Part shown: in pieces, positions 46,034 through 55,207 of the stretch | How positions within the stretch are numbered: the first letter of the stretch is position 1 | How the letters are laid out: each line of letters opens with the position of its first letter | Source: an uncultured Alphaproteobacteria bacterium | GTDB taxonomy: Bacteria; Pseudomonadota; Alphaproteobacteria; Rhodobacterales; Rhodobacteraceae | Assembly: GCA_902619165.1 (NCBI GenBank) | Contig: CACNDI010000003.1 | Coordinates: 122,773 to 186,772, forward strand | Reading direction: 5' to 3' | DNA: 64,000 nucleotides | The notes under the pieces: generated by a model | The model's database searches: none | Seen by the model: only the letters and a program-made list of their open reading frames with translations | Told to the model about the DNA's origin: nothing | Position numbers and translations under genes: made by a program

Positions 46034-47689
46034 TTAAGTCAAAACATTTAGCAAGCCGTCCGAGAGTTGTTCACGGAGAGCGTATTTCTTAATTTTCCCT
46101 GATCCGGTGAGCGGCCATTCATCAACCTCAATCCAGACCGCTGGAGTTTTTTGTGGTGATATCTTCTTTCTAATAAAAGACTTGAGATCTGTAGATGTAA
46201 GCTTCTGCCCTTTTTCAAACTTTAAAAAACACCCAACTATTTCCCCGAACTTTTTATCAGGCAGTCCTACAATCGCCACCTCAGAAATATCATTATGCTC
46301 AAGCAAACTATTTTCAATCTCTTTGGGATAAATGTTCTCTCCACCCCTTATGATCATCTCCTTAACTCTACCAGCTATGCGAACATAGCCCTCTGCATCC
46401 ATTGTTCCTAAGTCACCGGTGTGCAACCATTGCTCGTCGTCAATAGTTTCAGATGTTGCACCAGGATTTTGATGATATTCAAGCATAGTGTTATCACCTC
46501 GGTTACAAATTTCACCGACTTCATTTAGGCCCATCACTTTATTTGTCTGAGGATCACGTATTGAAACATCCAAGTTTGGGAGTGGTTGCCCCAATGAGTT
46601 AGTCAAGTTTTCAAGACTGTCATCCGCCCAAGCTAGTGTAATCACTGGGCTACTTTCAGTCTGACCGTACACGATCTGGAGCCATACTCCAAATGTTTGA
46701 TGAAGCTCTTTTACAAGGGTAGGCGGAACACTCGTACCTCCAGAGGTCATACCCTTTAGTTTAGATTCTTGATAATTACCCTTTTTCCACTCTTCCAATA
46801 TCTCCACAAACATAGTTGGAACTGCGGTTAGGAAATTAATTTTTTCCTTCTCAACTACTTCACACCAGTTCTTGGCATCGAATCTTTCCATAATATAATG
46901 TGTCGCTCTCATGGCTAAGCAACCTAGTGTAGCCATCCCCGCACCAGACGTATGAAACATTGGCATGCAATTTAACCAACGATCGCCCTTTTCCAAACCC
47001 ATTCTAATTTGAAAACTTTTTGCATTATTAAATAGACCCATATGGTGCAATTTTGCGCCCTTGGGAAATCCAGTTGTACCAGACGTAAATTGTATTTGAA
47101 CAGGATCTCTAGGAGTGACCTCTGGGAGAGAATTAGTAAGTGACTCACTTCCACTGTCATTTAAACCAAAGAGCTCATCCCAATCTTGAATATCTACCAT
47201 CCTCTTTACAGACGGCATTTTTTCCGTAACTTTCTTTGCGATATCCCACATTGGATTGCCACGGAAGCTCTTTGCTACATATAACTCTTCACTCTGCGAT
47301 TTCTCAAGAACATACTTAAGTTCATCCTTTTGAAAAGACGGGTTAACTGTTACTAAGACCAGTCCAGCAATAGATGCTGCAAACTCTATTATTACCCATT
47401 CAGGGTAATTAGGGGCCCAAACTGCAACTCTTGTTCCTTTTTTGTGCCTTGAAGACATTCTCTTCGCCAACTCAAGACAATCTTTGTAGAGCTCCTCATA
47501 TGTCCATGACCTTCCTAAAGAACCATCATCTAGCACTTGAACCAAAGCTATCATACTTCCAGAATCGATTGAGGCCTTTCTAAGTTCTTCTCCTATGGTA
47601 GTGTTCAATATCTCCTCAGTCTTAACCGCAGGGAAATATGCTTCTTTTAAATCACAATGAAACTCTTTTGACCTCTTGTTTGAATCCAT
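46034..47689 (-). CDS. AMP-forming acyl-CoA synthetase
   Basis: The 551-residue enzyme activates a carboxylic acid to its CoA ester with ATP. Adenylation motifs are FTSGTTGFPKGAKLHH (P-loop), VYGQTESSP, LHTGDLGTMDAEGYVRIAGR and the catalytic Lys region PLTGSGKIKKYALRE. It resembles medium or branched-chain acyl-CoA ligases. It lies between the AtuA-family gene and the carboxylase beta subunit in the same orientation, so it probably makes the CoA ester that the operon then processes. Confidence 0.92.
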   Translation of the reverse strand: MDSNKRSKEFHCDLKEAYFPAVKTEEILNTTIGEELRKASIDSGSMIALVQVLDDGSLGRSWTYEELYKDCLELAKRMSSRHKKGTRVAVWAPNYPEWVIIEFAASIAGLVLVTVNPSFQKDELKYVLEKSQSEELYVAKSFRGNPMWDIAKKVTEKMPSVKRMVDIQDWDELFGLNDSGSESLTNSLPEVTPRDPVQIQFTSGTTGFPKGAKLHHMGLFNNAKSFQIRMGLEKGDRWLNCMPMFHTSGAGMATLGCLAMRATHYIMERFDAKNWCEVVEKEKINFLTAVPTMFVEILEEWKKGNYQESKLKGMTSGGTSVPPTLVKELHQTFGVWLQIVYGQTESSPVITLAWADDSLENLTNSLGQPLPNLDVSIRDPQTNKVMGLNEVGEICNRGDNTMLEYHQNPGATSETIDDEQWLHTGDLGTMDAEGYVRIAGRVKEMIIRGGENIYPKEIENSLLEHNDISEVAIVGLPDKKFGEIVGCFLKFEKGQKLTSTDLKSFIRKKISPQKTPAVWIEVDEWPLTGSGKIKKYALREQLSDGLLNVLT

Positions 47690-47701
47690 TTATTTCGACC
47701 T

Positions 47702-49522
47702 TTACACTAACAAATTCTTTGGAACTTTAATTTTACTAGACAATAAAACCTGTGCATACCCTTTTCCTTGAGGGTCATTTCTTAAACTAGTAGTACCTCC
47801 ACCACCAAGCACATCGTGTAGCACAAAATTTACTCCCGAAATTCCGGGAAGATAATGGCGATCAATTTTATCATTTTCTAAAAAATGAGAAAAAATTTCT
47901 ACTATTTTTTCTTCAGAGAAAATATCCCAGATATAGGGTAGTAGATTTGGGTGTCTCGCTATAATACCAATATTTGCCTTGTTACCCTTATCTCCAGACC
48001 TACCCCAAGCGATCTCTTCTAGGGAAACTTCTATTAATTGAACTCCCTTATATAAATTAGAGATATTAGGTTCAGATACATTTATATTAGCAAAGGAAGA
48101 CGGAACACTTACCGCATGAGCAATTTCAATTGGCTCGCTTGGTGCATCATCAAATTGCAAGGTAAACCCAACATTTTCTTTTTTATATAAAAAGGAAAAC
48201 AATGAAAGGATCGGAGATGGCTTAGGTCGTGCTCCAGCGAAACCACTAAGCCCTGGGGGTGATGACAAACCGAGACCTGTCGCGTCTTTTAAAAAAACTC
48301 CAACTCCTTTTGGGTTTTCGTGTTTAACAGCAATTTTTGCAAAAACCTCACTAGAATTCTGTGAATTCTTTCGTGGTCCAAACTGACTGCCTGACCCTAT
48401 TATCTCAACGCTCTCTTCAATAAAAGGCTCTAATTTTTTTCTCTGCAATGAGTTTCTCGATCTTGATAGTGCTGCCTTTGCAAAAGCATTAGCCTTATCT
48501 GTAGCGTCTGATCCATAGAAACCAAATAAGTGCCCTCCTCGAAATCCTGCCTCATAAGTGAGGCAAACCTTGTAACTTTCACTAGGTGGTTTTCCCTTCG
48601 CTCCACTTACAAGAACTCTATCCTTTTCTATTTCGGTAATTTCAACATGTGAAAAATCACAGTTAACGTCTGGAAGCAGATAATTTTTCGGATCCCCTAT
48701 TTCATACAACATCTGCTCAGCGACAGTGCCAAAGCTTACAACTCCACCAGTATCTTTTGCTTTTGTGATAACCGCTTTTCCATTTTTTTCTATCTCTGCT
48801 ATTGGATAACCGATCTGATCAAAAGTTCCTCTAATAGATTTCCAATCAGTGAAATTGCCTCCCGTAATTTGAGTTCCACACTCAAGAAGATGCCCAATAA
48901 GACTGCCCGAAGATAAAAGATCAAAATCTTCCGCGCCCCAACCAAAGGTATACATACATGCAGCTAACGTCACTGCACTATCCACACACCTTCCGGTTAT
49001 TACTATGTCAGCGCCTTTTTCTAATGCCCTTACAATAGGCTGAGCTCCAAAATATGCGTTTATGCTTCCTATTTTTTCCTTTTCTGGGAATTCATTGCCT
49101 GAGAACATTTCGGTTGGGTTCAAGCTTTTTATGTTATCTATTCCTGGAAGTAGATTATCCCCTTCGATTACTGCGACTCTAAGAGACAATCCCTGCTCCT
49201 GAATTTTCTCTCTTAGAATGATAGCACAAGCCGATGGGTTCACCCCTCCAGCGTTTGAAATTATCTTCGTATTGGTCTCGGATATCCTTTTTAAATTTGG
49301 AACCATAGCCTCTGAAATAAAATCAGAAGCATATCCTACATTAGGGTCTTTTGCCTTTACCCGCGCCATTATAGCCATAGTAATTTCGGCTAAATAATCA
49401 TATACAATGAAATCAAGATCATCATGTCTAAGGAGTTGCTCGGTAGCTTGTGACGCATCTCCCCAATAACCAGATGCACCCCCAATTTTCAATAAATCTT
49501 TTTTCAACGTTCGAGCTCTCAT
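47702..49522 (-). CDS. AtuA-family protein (DUF1446 with C-terminal AtuA ferredoxin-fold domain)
   Basis: AtuA proteins are required for acyclic terpene (citronellol/geraniol) use in Pseudomonas, but their reaction is unknown. The 606-residue protein has the DUF1446 domain (KIGGASGYWGDASQATEQLL, NAGGVNPSACA, DIVITGRCVDSAVTLA) and a separate C-terminal domain (LEEIAWGRSGDKGNKANIGI...ALLGGGG-like VLGGGGTTSLRND). It is first in the minus-strand operon followed by ligase, carboxylase, hydratase, nitronate monooxygenase-like and TIGR03084 genes. A divergent acyl-CoA dehydrogenase starts 82 bases away. Confidence 0.9.
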   Translation of the reverse strand: MRARTLKKDLLKIGGASGYWGDASQATEQLLRHDDLDFIVYDYLAEITMAIMARVKAKDPNVGYASDFISEAMVPNLKRISETNTKIISNAGGVNPSACAIILREKIQEQGLSLRVAVIEGDNLLPGIDNIKSLNPTEMFSGNEFPEKEKIGSINAYFGAQPIVRALEKGADIVITGRCVDSAVTLAACMYTFGWGAEDFDLLSSGSLIGHLLECGTQITGGNFTDWKSIRGTFDQIGYPIAEIEKNGKAVITKAKDTGGVVSFGTVAEQMLYEIGDPKNYLLPDVNCDFSHVEITEIEKDRVLVSGAKGKPPSESYKVCLTYEAGFRGGHLFGFYGSDATDKANAFAKAALSRSRNSLQRKKLEPFIEESVEIIGSGSQFGPRKNSQNSSEVFAKIAVKHENPKGVGVFLKDATGLGLSSPPGLSGFAGARPKPSPILSLFSFLYKKENVGFTLQFDDAPSEPIEIAHAVSVPSSFANINVSEPNISNLYKGVQLIEVSLEEIAWGRSGDKGNKANIGIIARHPNLLPYIWDIFSEEKIVEIFSHFLENDKIDRHYLPGISGVNFVLHDVLGGGGTTSLRNDPQGKGYAQVLLSSKIKVPKNLLV

Positions 49523-49604
49523 TTGTGTCTTTTTAAGTCTACATAAATATGTGATACTAATAAAAGTCCTTTTTTTGAATTTTGATAACAGATTAGGAAA
49601 ATTT

Positions 49605-50747
49605 ATGAAGAACCCATTTGATACACCAGAGAGAGAAGAATTTAGAGCTCAGCTAAAAGCGTTTGTTGATAAAGAAATCAAACCCTATGTCAACGATTGG
49701 GATGAAGAAGGAAAGATACCTTGGGAACTTCATCAGAAAGCTGGAGCGCTAGGTGTCTGGGGTTTTGGAATTGATGAAAAGTATGGTGGATTAGGAGAAG
49801 ACGATAATTTCCTAAGAGCAATATACAACGAAGAATTCGCGAAATGCGGAGCTGGAGGAGTTGGCGCAGCCATGGGTGGGCGAATGATTTCACTTGAGCC
49901 GATACAAAGACTGTGTTCATCGGAAATAAAAGATAGAGTTCTTAAAGATATAGTCATTGGGAAAAAAGGCTCAAGCTTGGGAATAACTGAGCCAGGTGGG
50001 GGCTCAGATGTAGCGAATATGAAAACGTCAGCAAAAAGAGATGGGAACCATTTTGTTATTAATGGCAGTAAGACTTTTATTACGGGAGCAATGACATCTG
50101 ACTATTTTGTTGTCGGAGCTAGAACTGGTGGATCGGGATTAAAAGGAATTTCTCTATTTTTCGTGGAGGCCGACAGGGATGGCTTTTCACGGGTACCACT
50201 TGATAAAAAAATGGGTTGGTGGTGCTCTGATCAGGCAACCTTGTACTTTGATAATGTCAGAGTGCCTGCTGAGAATATGATGGGGGAAGAGGACAAGGGC
50301 TTCATACAAATAATGGAGAATTTCAATATAGAGAGAATGTGCATGTGTGCTAGCTCTTTAGGGATGATGAAGGTCTGCCTTGAGGAAAGCATAGAATGGG
50401 CAAAGACTAGAGAGACTTTTGGAAAACCTCTTATTCAGCATCAAGTTATACGTCATAAGCTAGCAAACATGTCCTCAAAAATTGATGCTCTTGAAGCGTT
50501 AGTAAATAATATTTGCTGGAATATGAATAATGGAGAAGTTCCAGTCGCGGAAATCTCAAAGGCAAAGTTTTTTGCAACTAAAGAGCTTGAGTATTGCTCA
50601 AGTGAGGCAATGCAAATAATGGGTGGAGCTGGATATCTCAGAGGAAATCCAGTAGAAAGGATTTACCGTGAGGTAAAGGTCATGGCTATCGGAGGTGGTT
50701 CCGAGGAAATCATGAGAGATTTAGCTGTTCGACAAATGGGTTACTAA
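49605..50747 (+). CDS. Acyl-CoA dehydrogenase (AtuD/LiuA-like context)
   Basis: The FAD enzyme of 380 residues has the motifs LGITEPGGGSDVANMKTSA and NGSKTFITGAMTSDYFVV, the electron-transfer segment KTRETFGKPLIQHQVIRHKLA and MQIMGGAGYLRGNPVERIYRE. The ATG at 49605 is preceded by AGGA at 6 bases; the ORF start at 49551 would add an unrelated leader. It is divergent from the AtuA operon and probably supplies the alpha,beta-unsaturated acyl-CoA that the carboxylase uses, as AtuD or LiuA do. Confidence 0.9.
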   Translation: MKNPFDTPEREEFRAQLKAFVDKEIKPYVNDWDEEGKIPWELHQKAGALGVWGFGIDEKYGGLGEDDNFLRAIYNEEFAKCGAGGVGAAMGGRMISLEPIQRLCSSEIKDRVLKDIVIGKKGSSLGITEPGGGSDVANMKTSAKRDGNHFVINGSKTFITGAMTSDYFVVGARTGGSGLKGISLFFVEADRDGFSRVPLDKKMGWWCSDQATLYFDNVRVPAENMMGEEDKGFIQIMENFNIERMCMCASSLGMMKVCLEESIEWAKTRETFGKPLIQHQVIRHKLANMSSKIDALEALVNNICWNMNNGEVPVAEISKAKFFATKELEYCSSEAMQIMGGAGYLRGNPVERIYREVKVMAIGGGSEEIMRDLAVRQMGY

Positions 50748-50763
50748 AAGTTCAATTGGTTTG

Positions 50764-51756
50764 TTAAAACTTCTCAGTGGTTAAAACGATTTTTCCGACT
50801 GCTTGCCGGTTCATAAGTTTTCTGAGAGCAACAGCTGCCTCTTCTAATGGATATACGTCTGAAACTAAAGGATCAATATCACCGTTATTAAACCACTCAA
50901 ATAGTTGCTGAAAGTTAGCAAGCTCCTCTTTTGACTCTCTTACTCTAAAGGAACCCCAGAAAACTCCTACAATGGCACAACCTTTAAGTAGAGGTAAATT
51001 CATAGGAACCCTAGGTATCTTATCGTCTCCACCAGCAAAACCGATGACCAAAGCACGACCATTCCACCTAATAGACCTAAGTGCTGGTTCGAATAGATCA
51101 GCTCCAACCGGATCATACAAAACATCATATGACTCCTTTTGCCCAGTTATTTCTTTAAGTCGTTCTCTCAGATCATCTTTTCCATAATTAATTAAATGAT
51201 CTGCTCCAGCCTTCTTCACTACTTCTAGCTTTTCATCTGTACTTGCAGCCCCTATTACGGTAGCTCCCATTGCTTTTCCTATCTCTACTGCAGAGATGCC
51301 CACTCCTCCAGCTGCTCCGAGCACCAACAGAGTTTCGCCCTTCTGTAATGACGCTCTTTGTTTTAGCGCATGCATCGAAGTACCATAGGTAATCTGAATG
51401 CCAGAGGCAACAACGCCACTCATTTTTTCTGGCCTTTTCATTAACATCTCGGTACCCACAACAAGTTTTTCTGCAAAGCCCCCATGTATAGTAGTCGTCA
51501 TCACTTTGTCACCAACTGCAAAATTTTTTACCCCTTCTCCCACTTCCTCAACAATACCGGCGACCTCGCCACCTGGCGAGAAAGGGAGATCCGGTTTAAA
51601 TTGATATTTATTGTTAATAATTAGAGTATCAGGAAAATTTACGCCGCACGCCTCTACTTTAAGCTTCACCTGATTGGCGCCGGTAATTGGTTCCTCAACT
51701 TCTTTAACTTCCAAATCTTCTGGCGACCCAAACTTAGAACAAATTACCGCTCTCAT
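50764..51756 (-). CDS. NADPH:quinone oxidoreductase family protein (MDR)
   Basis: The 330-residue protein has FPDTLIINNKYQFKPDLPFSPGGEVAG, the Rossmann loop LVLGAAGGVGISAVEIGKAMGA and YDVLYDPVGADLFE, and lacks zinc ligands. It resembles the NADPH quinone oxidoreductases often found next to acyl-CoA dehydrogenases in alphaproteobacteria. Enoyl-reductase activity is another possibility. It is transcribed alone, divergent from the PimF-like operon and convergent with the acyl-CoA dehydrogenase. Confidence 0.87.
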   Translation of the reverse strand: MRAVICSKFGSPEDLEVKEVEEPITGANQVKLKVEACGVNFPDTLIINNKYQFKPDLPFSPGGEVAGIVEEVGEGVKNFAVGDKVMTTTIHGGFAEKLVVGTEMLMKRPEKMSGVVASGIQITYGTSMHALKQRASLQKGETLLVLGAAGGVGISAVEIGKAMGATVIGAASTDEKLEVVKKAGADHLINYGKDDLRERLKEITGQKESYDVLYDPVGADLFEPALRSIRWNGRALVIGFAGGDDKIPRVPMNLPLLKGCAIVGVFWGSFRVRESKEELANFQQLFEWFNNGDIDPLVSDVYPLEEAAVALRKLMNRQAVGKIVLTTEKF

Positions 51757-51796
51757 AATACTCTCCCTAATTCACTTTAATAATTCTTCCAATCTC

Positions 51797-51824
51797 TTGA
51801 CTAGAGACTTACCATATGTATCAT
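51797..51824 (+). promoter_or_regulatory. Candidate sigma-70-type promoter for the PimF-PimC-PimD-tup operon
   Basis: TTGACT (51797-51802) and TATCAT (51819-51824) are separated by 16 bases in the 132-base gap before the trifunctional enzyme gene. Each differs from the consensus at one position. Transcription would begin about 55-60 bases before the ATG at 51889. AT-rich context makes chance matches possible. Confidence 0.35.
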
Positions 51825-51888
51825 TTCACTAGATTTCTTATTTTTCAACACTATTCTATATATGTGTAATTTATTCAGGGGGATAATA

Positions 51889-53985
51889 ATGACAAAAACA
51901 GCTCATTTATCAAAACAAAATGAAATAGCTTTTATAGCTCTCTCTAATGCCCCTATGAACGCTTTAAGCCAAGGTGTAAGAGCTGGTTTAAGGAAAGGTG
52001 TTGAAGAAGCATTAAGCGATAGTACGATAAAGGCGATTGTCATCCACGGTGATGGTAATGTATTTTCAGCAGGTGCTGATATTTCAGAATTTCATCTTCC
52101 TGCCGTAGAACCTCATTTACCTGATGTTTGCGATTTAATTGAACAAAGCGAGAAACCCGTAATTGCTGCAATACATGGGTTCGCTCTGGGCGGTGCTTTT
52201 GAGATAGCTTTATCAACACACTTTAGAATAGCAACTAAAGATGCTTCAGTTGGACTTCCAGAAGTACATTTAGGCTTGCTACCAGGATCTGCTGGAACGC
52301 AAAGAACGCCCAGGTTGGTGGGAGTAAAAAGTGCAATAGATATTATGACAACAGGGAAACCTGTTAAAGCGGAAAAAGCATTCGCAATTGGTGCAATTGA
52401 CGAAATTGTTGATGACCTCAAGAGCGGTGCTATTGCCTTTGCAAAAAAAGTCATTGAAAATGCTACACCTTTAAAAAGAGTGAGTAAAAGTGAAGAAAGA
52501 GTTGAGAACAATTCCGAGAACTTAGAAGTAATTGCACAAGAAAGGGCAAAGTGGAAAAAAAATAGTCCTCACCTAAACGCTCCACAGAAAATTATTGACT
52601 GTGTAGAGCAAGCAGTATTGCTCGATTATGCAGGTGGTATGAACTTCGAGCAAAAGACCTTTCAAGGGTTAATGGATAGCGACCAGAGTAAAAGCCTTAT
52701 CCACGCCTTTTTTGCTGAAAGAAAGAGCAACAAAATCCCTGAGTTAGAACGAGGTGCAAAACCCCGTCCCATATCCAAACTAGGTGTTATTGGTGGGGGT
52801 ACTATGGGATCAGGTATCACGATCGCTGCACTGAACTCAGGTCTACCTGTTACCATGGTAGAAAGGGATCAAGAGAGTCTTGAGCGAGGTATTGAGAATG
52901 TAAAGAAGGTATATAGGCGTGACATAGAGAAAGGGAGATTGTCCCAAGAGAAAGCGGATAAGATTTTATCAAACTACTCCACATCAACTCATCTAAAAGA
53001 CCTCTCAGATAAGGACATGATAATTGAAGCTGTATTTGAAGAACTTGAAGTTAAGAAAGGTGTCTTTTCACAACTTAATGATATTGCAAAAGAAGGAGCC
53101 GTGTTGGCATCAAATACCTCATATTTAGATATCGACAAAATTGCCTCGGCGACAGATAGAGTTGGTGATGTGATTGGTCTTCATTTCTTTTCTCCAGCAA
53201 ACATTATGCGTCTTTTAGAGATAGTTGTTCCAACTAATGTGAAAGATGATGTTGTTGCTACTGGTTTTCAATTAGCAAAAATTCTCAAGAAGGTGCCAGT
53301 CCGGGCAGGGAATTGCGATGGGTTTATTGGGAACCGTGTGCTCGAAAATTATGCAAAGGCAGCAAACTACATGATGGAAGATGGTACCTCACCATATGAT
53401 ATAGATAAAGCTATAGTAGAGTTTGGCTATCCTATGGGACCGTTTCAAATGTTTGACCTGGCAGGTGGAGACATAGGATGGGCCGATCGAAAACGCAAAG
53501 CGGCATTTAGATCGAATGAGGAAAGATATGTTTCTATTGCTGACCGTATTTGTGAAAAGGGTTGGTTTGGACAAAAAACTGGGCGAGGTTATTATAAATA
53601 CACTCCCGGGGCACGAAGAGGGGAAGAAGACCCTGAGGTTCTGTCGATTATCCAAGAAGAAAGAAATGTTAAGGGCATAGAAGCTAGGAGCCTATCCTCG
53701 GATGAAATAAGAAGACGCTACTTTGCAGCCATGGTTAACGAGGGTGCCAAAGTTTTAGAAGAAAAAATGGCCTTGAGGCCATCCGATATAGATGTAACGA
53801 AACTATTCGGATATGGATTCCCAAGACATATGGGAGGACCAATGAGGTACGCGGATGTTTATGGCATTGAAAATATACTTAATGATTTAAAAGAATTTGA
53901 AAAAGAAGACCCTTACTTTTGGAAGCCAGCAGAACTAATTGTGAAGCTTGTAAATGAAGGTAAGGATTTTAATAGCTTGAACTAA
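51889..53985 (+). CDS. Bifunctional enoyl-CoA hydratase / 3-hydroxyacyl-CoA dehydrogenase (FadJ/PimF-like)
   Basis: The 698-residue fusion catalyses two steps of beta-oxidation. The N-terminal crotonase domain has GDGNVFSAGADISEF, GFALGGAFEIALSTHFRIA and LPEVHLGLLPGSAGTQR with the catalytic Glu. The NAD domain begins LGVIGGGTMGSGI near residue 300 and continues with LASNTSYLDID, GLHFFSPANIMRLLEIV and GFIGNRV. AGGGGG lies 6 bases before the ATG at 51889. The two downstream acyl-CoA dehydrogenases make this a PimF-PimC-PimD-like set, though the acyl substrate is unproven. Confidence 0.93.
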   Translation: MTKTAHLSKQNEIAFIALSNAPMNALSQGVRAGLRKGVEEALSDSTIKAIVIHGDGNVFSAGADISEFHLPAVEPHLPDVCDLIEQSEKPVIAAIHGFALGGAFEIALSTHFRIATKDASVGLPEVHLGLLPGSAGTQRTPRLVGVKSAIDIMTTGKPVKAEKAFAIGAIDEIVDDLKSGAIAFAKKVIENATPLKRVSKSEERVENNSENLEVIAQERAKWKKNSPHLNAPQKIIDCVEQAVLLDYAGGMNFEQKTFQGLMDSDQSKSLIHAFFAERKSNKIPELERGAKPRPISKLGVIGGGTMGSGITIAALNSGLPVTMVERDQESLERGIENVKKVYRRDIEKGRLSQEKADKILSNYSTSTHLKDLSDKDMIIEAVFEELEVKKGVFSQLNDIAKEGAVLASNTSYLDIDKIASATDRVGDVIGLHFFSPANIMRLLEIVVPTNVKDDVVATGFQLAKILKKVPVRAGNCDGFIGNRVLENYAKAANYMMEDGTSPYDIDKAIVEFGYPMGPFQMFDLAGGDIGWADRKRKAAFRSNEERYVSIADRICEKGWFGQKTGRGYYKYTPGARRGEEDPEVLSIIQEERNVKGIEARSLSSDEIRRRYFAAMVNEGAKVLEEKMALRPSDIDVTKLFGYGFPRHMGGPMRYADVYGIENILNDLKEFEKEDPYFWKPAELIVKLVNEGKDFNSLN

Positions 53986-53997
53986 TTGGAGAAAAAA

Positions 53998-55194
53998 ATG
54001 GACTTAAATTTTACTAAAAAACAAGAAAACTTTCAAATTGAAGTACGTAGTTTTTTGAACGACAACTTAGAACCCCAAGTAGTTGAAAAGGTAAAAAATG
54101 GTATCCCTATCACTAAAGAGGACTCCGAAAGGTGGCATCAAAAGCTTAATGAAAAAGGTTGGCTAGCAGGCACATGGCCAAAAAAGTATGGTGGTAAAGA
54201 ATGGGATGTTGTTGAAAAATTCATTTTTGAAGAAGAGTGCGGTTCTGCAGGAGCACCTCGAATTGTACCATTCGGTGTTGGCATGCTCGCACCAGTTTTG
54301 ATGAAATTTGGCTCACAAGAACAAAGAGATTATTGGCTGCCTAGAATGCTGACAGGTGAGGACTGGTGGTGCCAAGGGTACTCTGAGCCTGGCTCTGGTT
54401 CAGACTTAGCATCTTTAAAGACAAGTGCTGTGAGAGATGGTGACTATTACATTGTAAATGGTCAAAAAACTTGGACTACATTTGCACAACACGCCAATAT
54501 GATCTTTTGCTTGGTTAGGACCTCAAACGAAGGAAAGCCACAGGAGGGAATATCATTTATTCTGATTGACATGAACTCTCCGGGAATCGAAGTGAGACCT
54601 ATTATTACATTAGATGGTAGTCATGAGGTTAACGAAATATTTTTTTCTGACGTAAAAGTTCCTGTGAAAAATCTTGTAGGGGAAGAAAATAAAGGGTGGA
54701 CCTATGCCAAATATTTACTGACGCATGAAAGGACTGGCAATGCAAATGTTGCAGTGTCAAAACGAAAAATCCAAAAGCTTAAGAAGTTGGCAGATGATGC
54801 AAAAAAGAATGAGCAACCATTGTCTAACGACCCAATGTTCGCATCCAGATTAGCACAGATAGAAATTGATCTGCAAAATCTAGAAATAACAAATTTAAGG
54901 ACACTCGCTTCTGTAGAAAATGGTGAGGCACCTGGGGCAGAGAGCTCCATAATAAAAATTTTAGGTTCTGAGATAGAGCAAGATATAGATAATCTAACGA
55001 GAAAATCACTTGGGAAACGCGCTTTTGTTAATGAACCAGATGCACTTTCTACTGGTTACAACGGAGCAGAAGTTTTTCCTAAGGCTGCTGCATACGCATC
55101 GGGAAAGTATTTTAATCATCGAAAAAAATCAATATATGCAGGGTCAAACGAAATCCAAAAAAATATAATTTCAAAACTAATGCTCAATTTATAG
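53998..55194 (+). CDS. Acyl-CoA dehydrogenase, large-subunit type (PimC-like)
   Basis: The 398-residue protein begins MDLNFTKKQENFQIEVRSFL, and has CQGYSEPGSGSDLASLKTSA, NGQKTWTTFAQHANMIFCLVRT and the C-terminal SIYAGSNEIQKNIISKLML. At the place where medium-chain enzymes carry the catalytic Glu (YEG) there is YAG; a Glu in THERTG might serve instead, as in isovaleryl-CoA dehydrogenase. GGAG lies 6 bases before the ATG at 53998. The neighbouring small-subunit-type gene follows after 13 bases, suggesting a heteromeric enzyme. Confidence 0.9.
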   Translation: MDLNFTKKQENFQIEVRSFLNDNLEPQVVEKVKNGIPITKEDSERWHQKLNEKGWLAGTWPKKYGGKEWDVVEKFIFEEECGSAGAPRIVPFGVGMLAPVLMKFGSQEQRDYWLPRMLTGEDWWCQGYSEPGSGSDLASLKTSAVRDGDYYIVNGQKTWTTFAQHANMIFCLVRTSNEGKPQEGISFILIDMNSPGIEVRPIITLDGSHEVNEIFFSDVKVPVKNLVGEENKGWTYAKYLLTHERTGNANVAVSKRKIQKLKKLADDAKKNEQPLSNDPMFASRLAQIEIDLQNLEITNLRTLASVENGEAPGAESSIIKILGSEIEQDIDNLTRKSLGKRAFVNEPDALSTGYNGAEVFPKAAAYASGKYFNHRKKSIYAGSNEIQKNIISKLMLNL

Positions 55195-55207
55195 GAAAGA
55201 GAAACTA

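Noticed and set aside
52113..52511. Minus-strand open frame of 132 codons inside the bifunctional beta-oxidation gene
   Set aside because: It is a shadow of the crotonase domain, with low-complexity Ser/Ala composition.
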